A DNA stretch of 64,000 nt from Nocardioides allogilvus. Its GTDB lineage: Bacteria; Actinomycetota; Actinomycetes; Propionibacteriales; Nocardioidaceae. The stretch spans positions 1 to 64,000 of the forward strand of contig NZ_PZYX01000009.1 in the NCBI RefSeq assembly GCF_003047285.1, in the 5' to 3' direction. Position 1 is the first letter of the stretch. Every line of letters starts with the position of its first letter. The translations under genes and the position numbers were made by a program. The notes below the pieces were generated by a model. The model was not told the origin of the DNA and did no database searches. It saw only the letters and a program-made list of their open reading frames with translations. Of the stretch, positions 49,801-57,642 are shown piece after piece.

Positions 49801-50071
49801 GTTCGTGAAGCCCGACTCCGATGTCTCCCCGCCCGAGGTCGAGCTCGCCCGCGCCACCGAGGCCGAGAAGGAGTCGCAGCTCTCGCGGGTCCGCGCCTTC
49901 CAGTCCGCGCACGCCGACGAGGCGGCCGAGGCGCTCGCGCGCCTCAAGGAGGCCGCGGTCAACGGCGACAACGTCTTCGCCGTGCTGATGGACGCCGCAC
50001 GGGTGTGCTCGCTGCAGCAGGTCACCGAGGCGTTCTTCGAGGTGGGCGGGCAGTACCGGCGCAATGTCTGA
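46886..50071 (+). CDS. icmF: Fused isobutyryl-CoA mutase IcmF
   Basis: A 1061-residue adenosylcobalamin enzyme that interconverts isobutyryl-CoA and butyryl-CoA (or related acyl-CoAs). The N-terminal B12-binding domain has DGHDASINIMRRI and VGGGGGVIVPAEI, the central G-protein chaperone (MeaB-like) has the P-loop GTGGSGKSS (about 198-206), VDPTRRKGG and the NKFERRGAKDA loop, and the C-terminal half is the mutase barrel with YPYTAGVFVFKR and FYSVSISGYHIAEAGA. The G domain reloads the cofactor. AAGGA precedes the ATG at 6 nt. Regulated through the MarR operator just upstream. It links valine and fatty-acid carbon. Confidence 0.95.
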   Translation: MVELHQPQHPVRLVTASALFDGHDASINIMRRIFMSQGCEVIHLGHNRSVQEVVDAALEEDAQGIAVSSYQGGHVEYFEYLVESLKAAGADHVKVVGGGGGVIVPAEIKRLRESGVIIFSPEDGQRMGLVGMINSVVADCDFDPWQTAPADIDGVLAGDRHAIARALTGAETGQLSDDMLARINQAAAAHTAPVLGITGTGGSGKSSLTDELVRRFRVDQQDKLRVAVIAVDPTRRKGGGALLGDRIRANSLDGDRIFFRSLATRGAHEVPEHLDTVIAVMKAAGFDLVIVETPGIGQGDAAIVPFVDHSLYVMTPEFGAASQLEKIDMLDFADTVAINKFERRGAKDALRDVGRQLVRNRGAFGKQPHEMPVFGTSAATFNDDGVTALYQHLRDTLGASGLPIEEGTLPHVDVRHSSGIRQVVPTDRVRYLAEITETVRGYHAQTDRLAEAARRVQRLDIVQGELVSADKDTSGVEDLLESAQRQLPHEVSDQIAAWPAVVQSYSGDEQVVVVRGKEIHTKLTRESLSGNKIPRVALPRFTDHGELVKFWRNENLPGYFPYTAGVFVFKRDGEDPARMFAGEGDPARTNRRFKILSHEGEATRLSTAFDSVTLYGRDPDPRPDVYGKVGTSGVSVATLDDMKVLFDGFDLIAPSTSVSLTINGPAPTVLAFFLNTAIDQAAERGISAADALKQVRGTVQADILKEDQGQNTALFSTEFSLRMMGDIQQYFIDNEVQNFYSVSISGYHIAEAGANPISQLAFTLSNGFTYVESYLARGMDIDDFAPNLSFFFSNGMDPEYSVIGRVARRIWAVTMKEKYGANERSQKLKYHVQTSGRSLHAQEMDFNDIRTTLQALIAIYDNANSLHTNAYDEAVTTPTEESVRRALAIQLIINREWGLAMNENPLQGSFIIDELTDLVEKAVLAEFDSINERGGVLGAMETGYQRGRIQDESMLYEHRKHDGSLPIVGVNTFVKPDSDVSPPEVELARATEAEKESQLSRVRAFQSAHADEAAEALARLKEAAVNGDNVFAVLMDAARVCSLQQVTEAFFEVGGQYRRNV

Positions 50072-50897
50072 GCGCGCGGACTCGCGAAGCGAGCACGCGA
50101 AGGCGAAGGGGTTGAGCAAGCCCCGCCCGGGCGAGCCTGCGAGCCCGGGCGACGGGCGGGACGAAACCGAGCCCGAGAGTGGCCACGGCGGCCTGCGCCG
50201 GGTGGTCAGCCTCGTCCCGTCGCTGACGGAGGCGATCGCCAGCGTCGACGCGGGTGCCCTGGTCGGCGTGACCGACTGGTGCACCCACCCGGCCGACCTC
50301 GACGTACGGCGAGTGCGGGGCACCAAGAATCCCGACACCAAGGCGATCATCGCCCTGGCTCCGGACGTGGTGATCACGAACAAGGAGGAGAACCGCGAGC
50401 TCGACGTACGCCGTCTGCGCGATGCTGGCGTCGAGGTGTGGGTCAGCGTCATCGAGACCGTCCCTCAGGCGATCGACGCCATGGAGGAGCTCTTCGACGA
50501 CGTGCTGCGCTGGCAGCGACCTGCCTGGCTCGCCCAGGCTCGTGAGCTGTGGTGCGGGGAGCCGATGGTGGCGCGTGCGCGCGTCGCCGTACCCATCTGG
50601 CGGGATCCGTGGATGGTGGTCGGCCGCAACACCTTCACCGGTGACCTGCTCGCCCGCGCGGGCCTTGTCAACGTCTTCACCGACCAGCCCGACCGCTATC
50701 CGAGCCTCGACCTGGCCGTCATCGACGGCGCCGGAGCCGACGCGGTGCTGCTGCCCGACGAGCCCTACGTCTTCACCGCCGACGACGGCCCGGAGGCCTT
50801 CACGACGCCCACCGAGCTCGTGTCGGGCCGGCTGATCACGTGGTACGGCCCGTCCCTGGTCGAGGCGCACGCGTCGCTGCGCACCCTCCTCCCCTGA
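50064..50897 (+). CDS. BtuF-like helical-backbone metal receptor without signal peptide
   Basis: A 277-residue protein. From about residue 45 it is a periplasmic-binding-fold domain like BtuF: RRVVSLVPSLTEAIASVDAG in pieces RRVVSLVPSLTEAI, GVTDWCTHP, KNPDTKAIIALAPDVVITNK and DLLARAGLVNVF. There is no signal peptide or lipobox, so it should be cytosolic. It overlaps the stop of the B12-dependent mutase by 8 nt, which suggests a function with cobalamin. Residues about 4-40 are encoded by a dispersed palindromic repeat and read as low-complexity sequence (see 50075-50160). Confidence 0.82.
   Translation: MSERADSRSEHAKAKGLSKPRPGEPASPGDGRDETEPESGHGGLRRVVSLVPSLTEAIASVDAGALVGVTDWCTHPADLDVRRVRGTKNPDTKAIIALAPDVVITNKEENRELDVRRLRDAGVEVWVSVIETVPQAIDAMEELFDDVLRWQRPAWLAQARELWCGEPMVARARVAVPIWRDPWMVVGRNTFTGDLLARAGLVNVFTDQPDRYPSLDLAVIDGAGADAVLLPDEPYVFTADDGPEAFTTPTELVSGRLITWYGPSLVEAHASLRTLLP
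50075..50160. repeat. Dispersed palindromic repeat inside the BtuF-like gene
   Basis: This stretch contains nested inverted sequences: CTCGCGAAGCGAG, GGGGTTGAGCAAGCCCC, two copies of GCCCGGGC (50125-50132, 50143-50150), and outer arms CCCGCCC / GGGCGGG ending at 50160. The pattern resembles small repeats scattered in Nocardioides-type genomes. It is read in frame as part of the N-terminus of the BtuF-like protein. The palindromes are seen; the dispersed nature is inferred. Confidence 0.5.
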
Positions 50898-50907
50898 CGC
50901 GACGACC

Positions 50908-50946
50908 GTGTGGCTTCGGTGTCTCCATGTGACACCGAAGCCACAC
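50908..50946. terminator. Bidirectional Rho-independent terminator
   Basis: Perfect 16-bp stem GTGTGGCTTCGGTGTC / GACACCGAAGCCACAC with a 7-nt loop, located between the convergent BtuF-like gene and the small membrane protein gene. It should end transcription from both sides. Confidence 0.8.
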
Positions 50947-50956
50947 AGTCGGGCAC

Positions 50957-51175
50957 CTAGCGATCGAGGGGTGCGTCCGGGGCGCGCAACTCGTCGTCGC
51001 TCCGGTTCTCGCCATGTCGCTGTGCGTCCTGGATCCCGTGCGCGATCGCCTTCCGCAGCACCCAGTAGGCGACGTATGCCGCGACTGCCCACATCACCAG
51101 GCTGAGGGCCAGGAACTCCAGACCACCAACAGCCATCTGCGTTCCCAGGGCGACATCTTCTGCAGCTCTCATCAT
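50957..51175 (-). CDS. Small single-helix membrane protein
   Basis: A 72-residue protein with one membrane helix (about 18-40, LEFLALSLVMWAVAAYVAYWVL in pieces LEFLALSLVMWAV and AAYVAYWVL) and a polar, charged C-terminal tail (HGIQDAQRHGENRSDDEL). It begins with two ATG codons. No family is recognised. It stands alone between two convergent or divergent units, with a shared terminator at its end. Confidence 0.6.
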   Translation of the reverse strand: MMRAAEDVALGTQMAVGGLEFLALSLVMWAVAAYVAYWVLRKAIAHGIQDAQRHGENRSDDELRAPDAPLDR

Positions 51176-51247
51176 GGCGAGCAGCGTAGTGACGACGCAG
51201 CGAACGCGTGCGTTTCCACGCGTCAGAACGCGTGCGCTTCACGCGTC

Positions 51248-53320
51248 CTAGGCGTCGAGGGTCTCGACGTCGACCTCATAGGCGCCCTGCACGATGAACT
51301 CTTTGCGCGGCGCGACGTCGGAGCCCATCAGCAGCTCGAAGACCTGGGCAGCGACCTCGGCGTCGTCGACGGTCAGCCGGCGCAGGGTGCGGTGGCGGGG
51401 GTCCATGGTCGTCTCGGACAGCTGGTCGGCGTCCATCTCACCGAGGCCCTTGTAGCGCTGCGGGGGTTCCTTCCAGCGCACGTTCTTCTTCTTCAGCTCG
51501 GCGAGGCGGCGGTGCAGCTCGTCGTCGGAGTAGGTGTAGACGTACTTGTCCATCCCCTTCTTGGGGTTGGTCAGCTCGATGCGGTGCAGCGGGGGTACGG
51601 CGGTGTAGACCCGCCCTTCCTTGAGCAGCTCGGGCATGTACTTGAAGAACAGGGTGGCGAGCAGGCAGCGGATGTGCGAGCCGTCGGAGTCCGCGTCGGC
51701 CATGAAGATGATCCGCCCGTAGCGGGCGGACTCGAGGTCGAAGGTACGCCCCGAGCCGGCGCCGACGACCTGGATGATCGAGGCGCACTCGGTGTTCTTG
51801 AGCATGTCGCCCACCGAGGCCTTCTGGACGTTGAGGATCTTCCCGCGGATCGGGAGCAGCGCCTGGTACTCGGAGTCACGCGCGAACTTCGCCGTACCCA
51901 ACGCCGAGTCACCCTCGACGATGAACAGCTCGGTGCGCTCGTTGTCGGCCGAGCGGCAGTCTGCGAGCTTGGCCGGCAGCGCGGAGGACTCGAGCGCGTT
52001 CTTCCGGCGCTGGGTCTCCTTGTGCTGCTTGGCCGCGATCCGGGTCTTGGAGGCGCCGACGACCTTCTCCATGACCAGCTTGGCCTGGGCCTTCTCGGCC
52101 CGCTTGGTGGAGGTGAGGAAGTTTTTGAGCTCGGCGGCGACGACCTTGCGCACGACGTTGCGAGCCGCCGGGGTGCCGAGGATCTCCTTGGTCTGGCCCT
52201 CGAACTGCGGCTCGGCCAGCCGGACCGTCACGACGCCGGTCATGCCCTCGAGCACGTCGTCCTTGATCACGTTGTCGTCGTTGACCTTGAGCACCTTGGC
52301 CGAGCGCATCACGTCGTTGAACGTCGAGGTGATCGCCGACTCGAAGCCGCTGACGTGCGTGCCGCCCTTGGGCGTCGCGATCACGTTGACGAAGGAGCGG
52401 ACCTGGGTGTCGTAGGTGTTGGACCAGCGCAGCGCGACGTCGACGGTCAGCTCGCGCTCGACCTCCTGCGGCGTCATGTGCCCCTTGTCGTCGAGCAACG
52501 GCACGGTCTCGGTGAAGGTGTCCATGCCCTGCAGGCGCAGGATGTCGGTGACTGGCTCCCCCTGGGAGAGGAAGTCGGCGAACTCGCTGATGCCGCCCTC
52601 GTGCAGGAACTTCTCGCAGACGGGCTCCGGACCGCGCTGGTCGTTGATGACCAGCTCGAGGCCGGGGACGATGTACGACGTCTGGCGGGCGCGGCCCAGC
52701 AGGCCCTCGATCTCGACGCCGGCGTCCTTGGTGAAGATCTGCCGGTCCGGCCAGAAGTGGATGCGGGTGCCGGTCTTGTCCTTCGCGACCCGCTTGCCCT
52801 TGCGGGTCAGGCCCGACTGCGGCTTGAAGGAAGCCGTGGGGCCCTCGCCGTCGAAGACGCCGGGCACGCCGCGCTGGAACGACAGGCCCTGCTGGGTGGG
52901 CGAACGATCGACGTCGATGTCCATCCGCGATGACAGCGCGTTGACCACCGATAGTCCGACGCCGTGCAGGCCACCGGTCGCGACGTAGGAGCCGCCGCCG
53001 AACTTGCCGCCGGCGTGCAGCTTGGTGGCGACCACCTCGACGCCGGGGAGCCCGGTCTTGGGCTCCTTGTCCGTCGGGATGCCGCGACCGTCGTCGTAGA
53101 CCTCGACCGAGTCGTCGGGGTGCAGGGTGATCTCGACGCGGTGGGCGACGCCCGCGAGCGCCTCGTCGACACCGTTGTCGATGATCTCCCACAGGCAGTG
53201 CATCAGCCCGCGGGTGTCCGTCGAGCCGATGTACATGCCGGGGCGCTTGCGAACCGCATCGAGCCCCTCGAGGACGAGGAGGTGTGCCGCGTTGTACGTG
53301 TTGTCTGCCGGTGCTGCCAC
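51248..53320 (-). CDS. parE: DNA topoisomerase IV subunit B (ParE / GyrB2)
   Basis: A 690-residue type IIA topoisomerase B subunit. The GHKL ATPase has HLLVLEGLDAVRKRPGMYIGS in pieces LEGLDAVRKRPGMYIG, EIIDNGVDEAL, DDGRGIPT and GGLHGVGLSVVNALS; the TOPRIM part has IVEGDSALGTAK and ADADSDGSHIRCLL, and the end GLGEMDADQLSETTMDP is normal. No GyrB-type insert is visible. A GTG at 53320 is the chosen start, since residues further upstream are not family-like; no Shine-Dalgarno sequence is evident. It lies near rpoD as in other Actinobacteria, with its partner parC 11 kb to the left. Confidence 0.93.
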   Translation of the reverse strand: MAAPADNTYNAAHLLVLEGLDAVRKRPGMYIGSTDTRGLMHCLWEIIDNGVDEALAGVAHRVEITLHPDDSVEVYDDGRGIPTDKEPKTGLPGVEVVATKLHAGGKFGGGSYVATGGLHGVGLSVVNALSSRMDIDVDRSPTQQGLSFQRGVPGVFDGEGPTASFKPQSGLTRKGKRVAKDKTGTRIHFWPDRQIFTKDAGVEIEGLLGRARQTSYIVPGLELVINDQRGPEPVCEKFLHEGGISEFADFLSQGEPVTDILRLQGMDTFTETVPLLDDKGHMTPQEVERELTVDVALRWSNTYDTQVRSFVNVIATPKGGTHVSGFESAITSTFNDVMRSAKVLKVNDDNVIKDDVLEGMTGVVTVRLAEPQFEGQTKEILGTPAARNVVRKVVAAELKNFLTSTKRAEKAQAKLVMEKVVGASKTRIAAKQHKETQRRKNALESSALPAKLADCRSADNERTELFIVEGDSALGTAKFARDSEYQALLPIRGKILNVQKASVGDMLKNTECASIIQVVGAGSGRTFDLESARYGRIIFMADADSDGSHIRCLLATLFFKYMPELLKEGRVYTAVPPLHRIELTNPKKGMDKYVYTYSDDELHRRLAELKKKNVRWKEPPQRYKGLGEMDADQLSETTMDPRHRTLRRLTVDDAEVAAQVFELLMGSDVAPRKEFIVQGAYEVDVETLDA

Positions 53321-53597
53321 AAGGAGAAAACCTACCCGCGACACGCCGTGGAGCGGCGCAGGGCACGCTTGCCGCCCTCGAGGACATGACAGGTCTAGCG
53401 TGATCACATTCGCATCACGCAATCCGTTCGACCGCAACGCAACGAACACCAGGCACGTCCCACGGTTGGGGATACGCCCAACGGGGTACACGTATCAATG
53501 ATTGGATGGCCACGTCCCACCCCGATTGCACCAGCCGGGAATCTTTGACCCGGTGACTACGTTGGGCCAGACACCGATGGAGAGAAATGAGGCCGAT

Positions 53598-53828
53598 GTG
53601 ACTACAGCCATTGCCCCCCAGCCTGCCGCCCTGACGGCAGCTGACCGCTGCGACCGCTGCGGTGCCCAGGCCTACCTGCGTGTCGAGCTGCAGACCGGCG
53701 GTGAGTTGCTCTTCTGTGCCCACCACGCCCGGGAGCACGGAGACAAGCTCCGTTCGATCGCGTCCCACGTGCACGACGAGACGCACAAGCTCGAGCCCAC
53801 GCCGGCCGGTGCTCGCGACAGCGACTGA
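53598..53828 (+). CDS. DUF7455 zinc-binding small protein
   Basis: A 76-residue protein, highly typical of Actinobacteria. It starts VTTAIAPQPAALTAADRCDRCG (given as TTAIAPQPAAL and DRCDRCGAQAY) and has CxxC plus a FCAHH pair, so it probably holds one zinc ion. GAGG precedes the GTG at 53598. The gene is usually found between parE and the principal sigma factor, as here. Function is unknown. A strong terminator follows. Confidence 0.88.
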   Translation: MTTAIAPQPAALTAADRCDRCGAQAYLRVELQTGGELLFCAHHAREHGDKLRSIASHVHDETHKLEPTPAGARDSD

Positions 53829-53847
53829 GCCGCCACCCACCTACGCC

Positions 53848-53883
53848 ACGACGGCCCCCGACCATCCGGTCGGGGGCCGTCGT
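53848..53883 (+). terminator. Rho-independent terminator
   Basis: Perfect 16-bp stem ACGACGGCCCCCGACC / GGTCGGGGGCCGTCGT with a 4-nt loop (ATCC), followed by CGTTG. It follows the DUF7455 gene. Confidence 0.85.
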
Positions 53884-53903
53884 CGTTGTGGAAGGCTCCC
53901 CCC

Positions 53904-54383
53904 GTGACCTTCACCGAACTCGTCGTGGCCGCGCTGCTCGCGGTCGGCATCGCCGGCATCATCGTCCCGGTGATCCCGGGGCTGCTCCTGCTCGTCGGCG
54001 GGCTGCTGCTCTGGGCAATCGACCTCAACACCTCCACCGGCTGGGTCGTCGTCGCGATCGCGCTGGGGTTCCTGGCCATCGGGACGATCGTGAAGTACGT
54101 CGTCCCCGGCCGCCGCCTCAAGGCAGCCGGCGTCCCGCGCTCCACGCTCGTGGTGGGCGGCGTGGTTGGCATCGTCGGCTTCTTCGTGGTCCCGGTCGTC
54201 GGGCTGTTCATCGGCTTCGTCCTCGGGGTGTACGCCGCCGAGCGCCGCCGCCTCGGTGCGGCAGCCGCCGGCCCGGCGACCCGGCACGCCCTCCGTGCGG
54301 TCGGCCTCTCCATCGTGATCGAGCTCACGGCGTCGCTGCTGGCCGTCGCCACCTGGATCGTCGGCATCGTGGTGACCGGCTGA
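53904..54383 (+). CDS. DUF456 membrane protein
   Basis: A 159-residue membrane protein with four to five helices (ELVVAALLAVGIAGIIVPVIPG, LLLLVGGLLLWAI, VVVAIALGFLAIGTIV, VVGGVVGIVGFFVVPVVGLFIGF and the last near IELTASLLAVATWIVG; each quoted in short form), the PVIPG motif and GxxVLGVYAAE loop typical of DUF456. GTG at 53904 is the start. Its TGA overlaps the next gene's ATG as TGATG. Function is unknown. Confidence 0.85.
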   Translation: MTFTELVVAALLAVGIAGIIVPVIPGLLLLVGGLLLWAIDLNTSTGWVVVAIALGFLAIGTIVKYVVPGRRLKAAGVPRSTLVVGGVVGIVGFFVVPVVGLFIGFVLGVYAAERRRLGAAAAGPATRHALRAVGLSIVIELTASLLAVATWIVGIVVTG

Positions 54384-55213
54384 TGGGCATCGTGCTGGCC
54401 CTGGCCGCTGCGCTGGCCTACGGCCTGTCTGACTTCGCCGGTGGCCTCGCATCACGTCGCACCTCCGCCTGGCCGGTGGCGTTCATGTGCGCGATCGGCG
54501 CCTTCGCCTGCTCGGTCCTGATCGCGCTCGGCACCGCCGGCCACGCCAGCGGCACCGACCTCGCCTGGGGCGCCCTGGGCGGTGTCGGGTCGGGCCTCGG
54601 CGGCGCCTTCCTCTACCGCGGCTTCGCCGCCGGCCGGATGGGCGTCGTGGCGCCGATCTCGGCCGTTGGCGCGGCCATCCTGCCCGTCGCGGTGGGCGTT
54701 TCTGCCGGTGAGCGGCCCGAGCTGCTCGTCTGGCTCGGCATCGCCGCCGCCGTCCCCGGCATCTGGCTGGTCAGCCGCGAGCCGGGTGGTGACGGCAGCC
54801 TGGCCGCAGGTCTGGTCGACGGCATCCTCGCCGGCCTCGGCTTCGGCCTGCTCTTCGCCGCCATCGGCCAGGTCCCCGACGGTGCCGGCTTCTGGCCGCT
54901 CGCTGTCGCCCAGGCGGCGGCCCTGGTCGCCGTGGTCCTCACCGCGACCATGCTCAGGGCCCCCTGGCGCCCGACCGCACGGTCCGAGGTCACCGGCGGC
55001 CTGCTGGCCGGCGTGCTGGCCAGCGCTGCCGCGCTCGCCTTCCTGCTCGCCACCCAGTCCGGCCTGCTGACGGTGGCCGCCGTGCTCACCTCGCTCTACC
55101 CCGCCTTCACGATCCTGCTGGCGGCGACCGTCCTGCGCGAGCACATCCATCGCGGCCAGGCGCTCGGCCTGGGGTTCTGCGGCCTGTGCGTCGCCCTGGT
55201 CGCGGCCGGCTGA
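54383..55213 (+). CDS. EamA/DMT-family transporter
   Basis: A 276-residue protein of the drug/metabolite transporter superfamily with ten predicted helices in two EamA halves: LALAAALAYGLSDFAGGLAS and, in the second half, GLVDGILAGLGFGLLFAAIG and ALALLVATVLREHIHRGQAL-like end (AATVLREHIHRGQALGLGF). Substrate is unknown. The ATG is coupled to DUF456 by TGATG. A longer frame upstream of 54383 is spurious. Confidence 0.87.
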   Translation: MGIVLALAAALAYGLSDFAGGLASRRTSAWPVAFMCAIGAFACSVLIALGTAGHASGTDLAWGALGGVGSGLGGAFLYRGFAAGRMGVVAPISAVGAAILPVAVGVSAGERPELLVWLGIAAAVPGIWLVSREPGGDGSLAAGLVDGILAGLGFGLLFAAIGQVPDGAGFWPLAVAQAAALVAVVLTATMLRAPWRPTARSEVTGGLLAGVLASAAALAFLLATQSGLLTVAAVLTSLYPAFTILLAATVLREHIHRGQALGLGFCGLCVALVAAG

Positions 55214-55229
55214 CCCCTACTGTGAGGCC

Positions 55230-56294
55230 ATGAGGTGGCCGCTCGTCGTCGCGATGCTCGCGCTGCCTGCCTGTACGGCGACGCCACCAGCCGACGAGGC
55301 CCCCGAGGTGCACGCAGCGACGACCGGGACCACCAGCCCCGCCACGGCAGCCCCCAGCACCCCGCGCACGCTGACGATCGCGGTGGCCGGCGACATCCAC
55401 TTCGAGGGCGCGCTGCGCGCGCGGCTCGACGACCCGGCCACGGCGCTGGCGCCGGTCACCGGCACGCTCGCGGCCGCTGACCTGGCGATCGTCAACCTGG
55501 AGACCTCGGTCGGGACCGGCGGCCGCCCCGACCCGGCCAAGAGGTTCACCTTCCAGGCGCCGCCCACAGCCTTCCGGGCGCTGGCCGAGGCCGGGATCGA
55601 CGTGGCCTCGATGGCCAACAACCATGCGCTCGACTTCGGCCTCGCACTCCTGAAGGAGACGTTCGACGAGACCGAGCCTTCGTTGACGGTCGTCGGGATC
55701 GGCCGCAACCGCGACGACGCCTTCGCACCGGCCCTCACCGAGATCCGGGGCACCACCGTCGCGACCATCGGGGCCACGCTCGCCGCCACCGACCCGACCG
55801 CGGACCCCACCGGGCACTGGGCCGCGACCGACGGCTCCCCCGGCACCGCCGACGCCGTCGACCCGCGGCGGCTGCTGCGCGCCGTCGCCGCTGCCGACGA
55901 GACCGCCGACGTGGTCGTCGTCTACCTGCACTGGGGCATCCAGGGCGAGGACTGCCCCACCGACGACCAGCGCACCCTCGCCGCCGACCTGGTGGATCGA
56001 GGCGCCGACGTGGTCGTCGGCAGCCACGCGCACCAGCTCCAGGGCGACGGACGGCTCGGACCCGGCTACGTGGCCTACGGCCTGGGCAACTACGCCTGGT
56101 ACACCCCCACTGCGACCACCGGCGTGCTCACCCTCACCGTCCGGCCGCCGGCCGATCCCTCCGGTCGCGCGCGAGTGGTCGACCGCGAGTGGGCGCCGGC
56201 CCGGATCGGCACCGACGGCCTGCCGCAAGAGCTCACGAGTGCGGCCGGCTTCGAGGCAGACCTGGCAGCGCTCCGACGCTGCGCAGGCTTCTGA
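55230..56294 (+). CDS. CapA-family lipoprotein
   Basis: A 354-residue secreted protein. A lipobox LPAC (Cys about 15) follows a short signal peptide. After a Thr/Pro-rich linker comes a calcineurin-like CapA domain: GDIHFEGALR, NLETSVG, ASMANNHALDFG, VVYLHWGIQ and VVGSHAHQLQ hold the metal residues. CapA proteins are tied to poly-gamma-glutamate or cell-envelope metabolism; the substrate here is unknown. It ends 4 nt from the convergent M28 gene stop. Confidence 0.87.
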   Translation: MRWPLVVAMLALPACTATPPADEAPEVHAATTGTTSPATAAPSTPRTLTIAVAGDIHFEGALRARLDDPATALAPVTGTLAAADLAIVNLETSVGTGGRPDPAKRFTFQAPPTAFRALAEAGIDVASMANNHALDFGLALLKETFDETEPSLTVVGIGRNRDDAFAPALTEIRGTTVATIGATLAATDPTADPTGHWAATDGSPGTADAVDPRRLLRAVAAADETADVVVVYLHWGIQGEDCPTDDQRTLAADLVDRGADVVVGSHAHQLQGDGRLGPGYVAYGLGNYAWYTPTATTGVLTLTVRPPADPSGRARVVDREWAPARIGTDGLPQELTSAAGFEADLAALRRCAGF

Positions 56295-56298
56295 CGCG

Positions 56299-57630
56299 TC
56301 AGCGCGGGGCCAGCCAGGCCAGCAGCAGCCGGCCCACCCGCTCGACCTGGGCAGGCTCGACGACGGACACCACGTCCTGCGCCGAGTGGTAGCCGACGTA
56401 CGGCGTGCTGCCCAAGCGCGCTCCCGGCAGCCCGGTACGCACGAAGGACCAGTGGTCGCTGCTGCGTTGGTCGGGGTCGGGAGTCGTCGGCACACCGGCA
56501 TGTCGAGCGGCCGCGAGCAGCTGCCGCTGGACCGGGTCGGTGTCGTCGGCCGAACCCACCGGCACCCGCGCGCCGACCCCGACGCGATCGAGCGAGACCA
56601 TGCCGCGAATCGCGTCGCGCTCCCCCGGCGACAGCGTCCGCACGTAGGCCCGTGACCCGAAGTGGTGCTGCTCGGGATCGGTCCCGCTCCGCGGCTCCTC
56701 CGCCCCGAAGGCGACGAAGACGACCGGCAGCCGGGTGTGGCGCAGCGCCGTCGCCTCGGCGACGGCCAGCATGACGCCGATGCCCGACGCATTGTCCTCG
56801 GCCCCGGGCGCCTGCGGCACGGTGTCGAGGTGGGCCCCGACGACGAGGTGGGGCTGCTCCGGCTCGAACCCGGGCGGCCGGGCGACGACGTTCAGCGACC
56901 GTCCCGCGTCGACGGGCACGCCCCACGAGCTTCCGGCGGGTACGGCGATGCGCTGCCGCTGCACGGTGTAGCCGAGCCGGTCGAACTGCCTGCCCACCCA
57001 GCGGGCCGCGCGCGCGTAGGCCGGGCTCGTCGCCTCCCGCGGACCGATGGTGCCGGCCAGGTGCCGGACCGCCTTCATCGCGGTCGCGACCTCGAAGTCG
57101 TCCGGGACCACCGGTGCGGTGACGGGCTCGGCCGGTGCCGCTGTGCCCGCACGCACGTCGCCCAGGTCGTCGAGGGTCGTCTCCGGGGCGGCCCGCAGCG
57201 CCTCCGTCGCGCGGTCGAGCAACCCAGCGTCGGCCTCGGTGACCAGCCCGCTGGCGAAGAGCAGGGTCGCGCCGCGCACCAGCGCGACGCCACTCATCTC
57301 CTCCATCCGCGTCACCATCACCCCGTCGGTGACCGTGCAGGAGTCCCCCGCCATCCGGCGAGCGGCCAGCGCCTCGCACAGGTCGCTGCCGGGGTCAGGC
57401 TGCTGCGAGAGCGTGAACCCCTGGTGCTCGGCCCACTCGTAGGTCGTGGAGACGTGGTCGGGGTCGACGGTGGTCGTGACCGGCTGCGCGCCGTCGAGCT
57501 CGGGGTCGAAGAGCACGAAGCCCACGGACGGCAGCTGGACGGGCGGGTCGCGGGGCTCGTCTGCTGGCGCCGTACAGCCAAATGCAACCGCGGCCGACCC
57601 CGCACAGAGCAGGGCGACCGCGGTTCGCAC
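56299..57630 (-). CDS. Secreted M28-family metallopeptidase
   Basis: A 443-residue lipoprotein-like secreted aminopeptidase. The signal peptide ends near GCTAPADE. The zinc peptidase core has VVGAHLDTVPQAPGAEDNASG (zinc His and Asp; given in pieces GAHLDTVP and GAEDNASG), FGAEEPRSG with the catalytic Glu, FGSRAYV, and the last zinc ligands in SSDHWSF and GYHSAQDV. About 150 N-terminal residues of unclear fold precede it. It lies 12 nt after the rpoD stop codon on the same strand. Confidence 0.85.
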   Translation of the reverse strand: MRTAVALLCAGSAAVAFGCTAPADEPRDPPVQLPSVGFVLFDPELDGAQPVTTTVDPDHVSTTYEWAEHQGFTLSQQPDPGSDLCEALAARRMAGDSCTVTDGVMVTRMEEMSGVALVRGATLLFASGLVTEADAGLLDRATEALRAAPETTLDDLGDVRAGTAAPAEPVTAPVVPDDFEVATAMKAVRHLAGTIGPREATSPAYARAARWVGRQFDRLGYTVQRQRIAVPAGSSWGVPVDAGRSLNVVARPPGFEPEQPHLVVGAHLDTVPQAPGAEDNASGIGVMLAVAEATALRHTRLPVVFVAFGAEEPRSGTDPEQHHFGSRAYVRTLSPGERDAIRGMVSLDRVGVGARVPVGSADDTDPVQRQLLAAARHAGVPTTPDPDQRSSDHWSFVRTGLPGARLGSTPYVGYHSAQDVVSVVEPAQVERVGRLLLAWLAPR

Positions 57631-57642
57631 GAGAGGTCTCGA

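Noticed and set aside
46934-50452. Long open frame antisense to the mutase gene (about 1170 codons)
   Set aside because: It mirrors the high-GC third codon positions of icmF; the product is unlike any protein, and icmF itself is certain. Similar antisense frames over parC, parE, clpB, relaxase and tyrS were dropped for the same reason.
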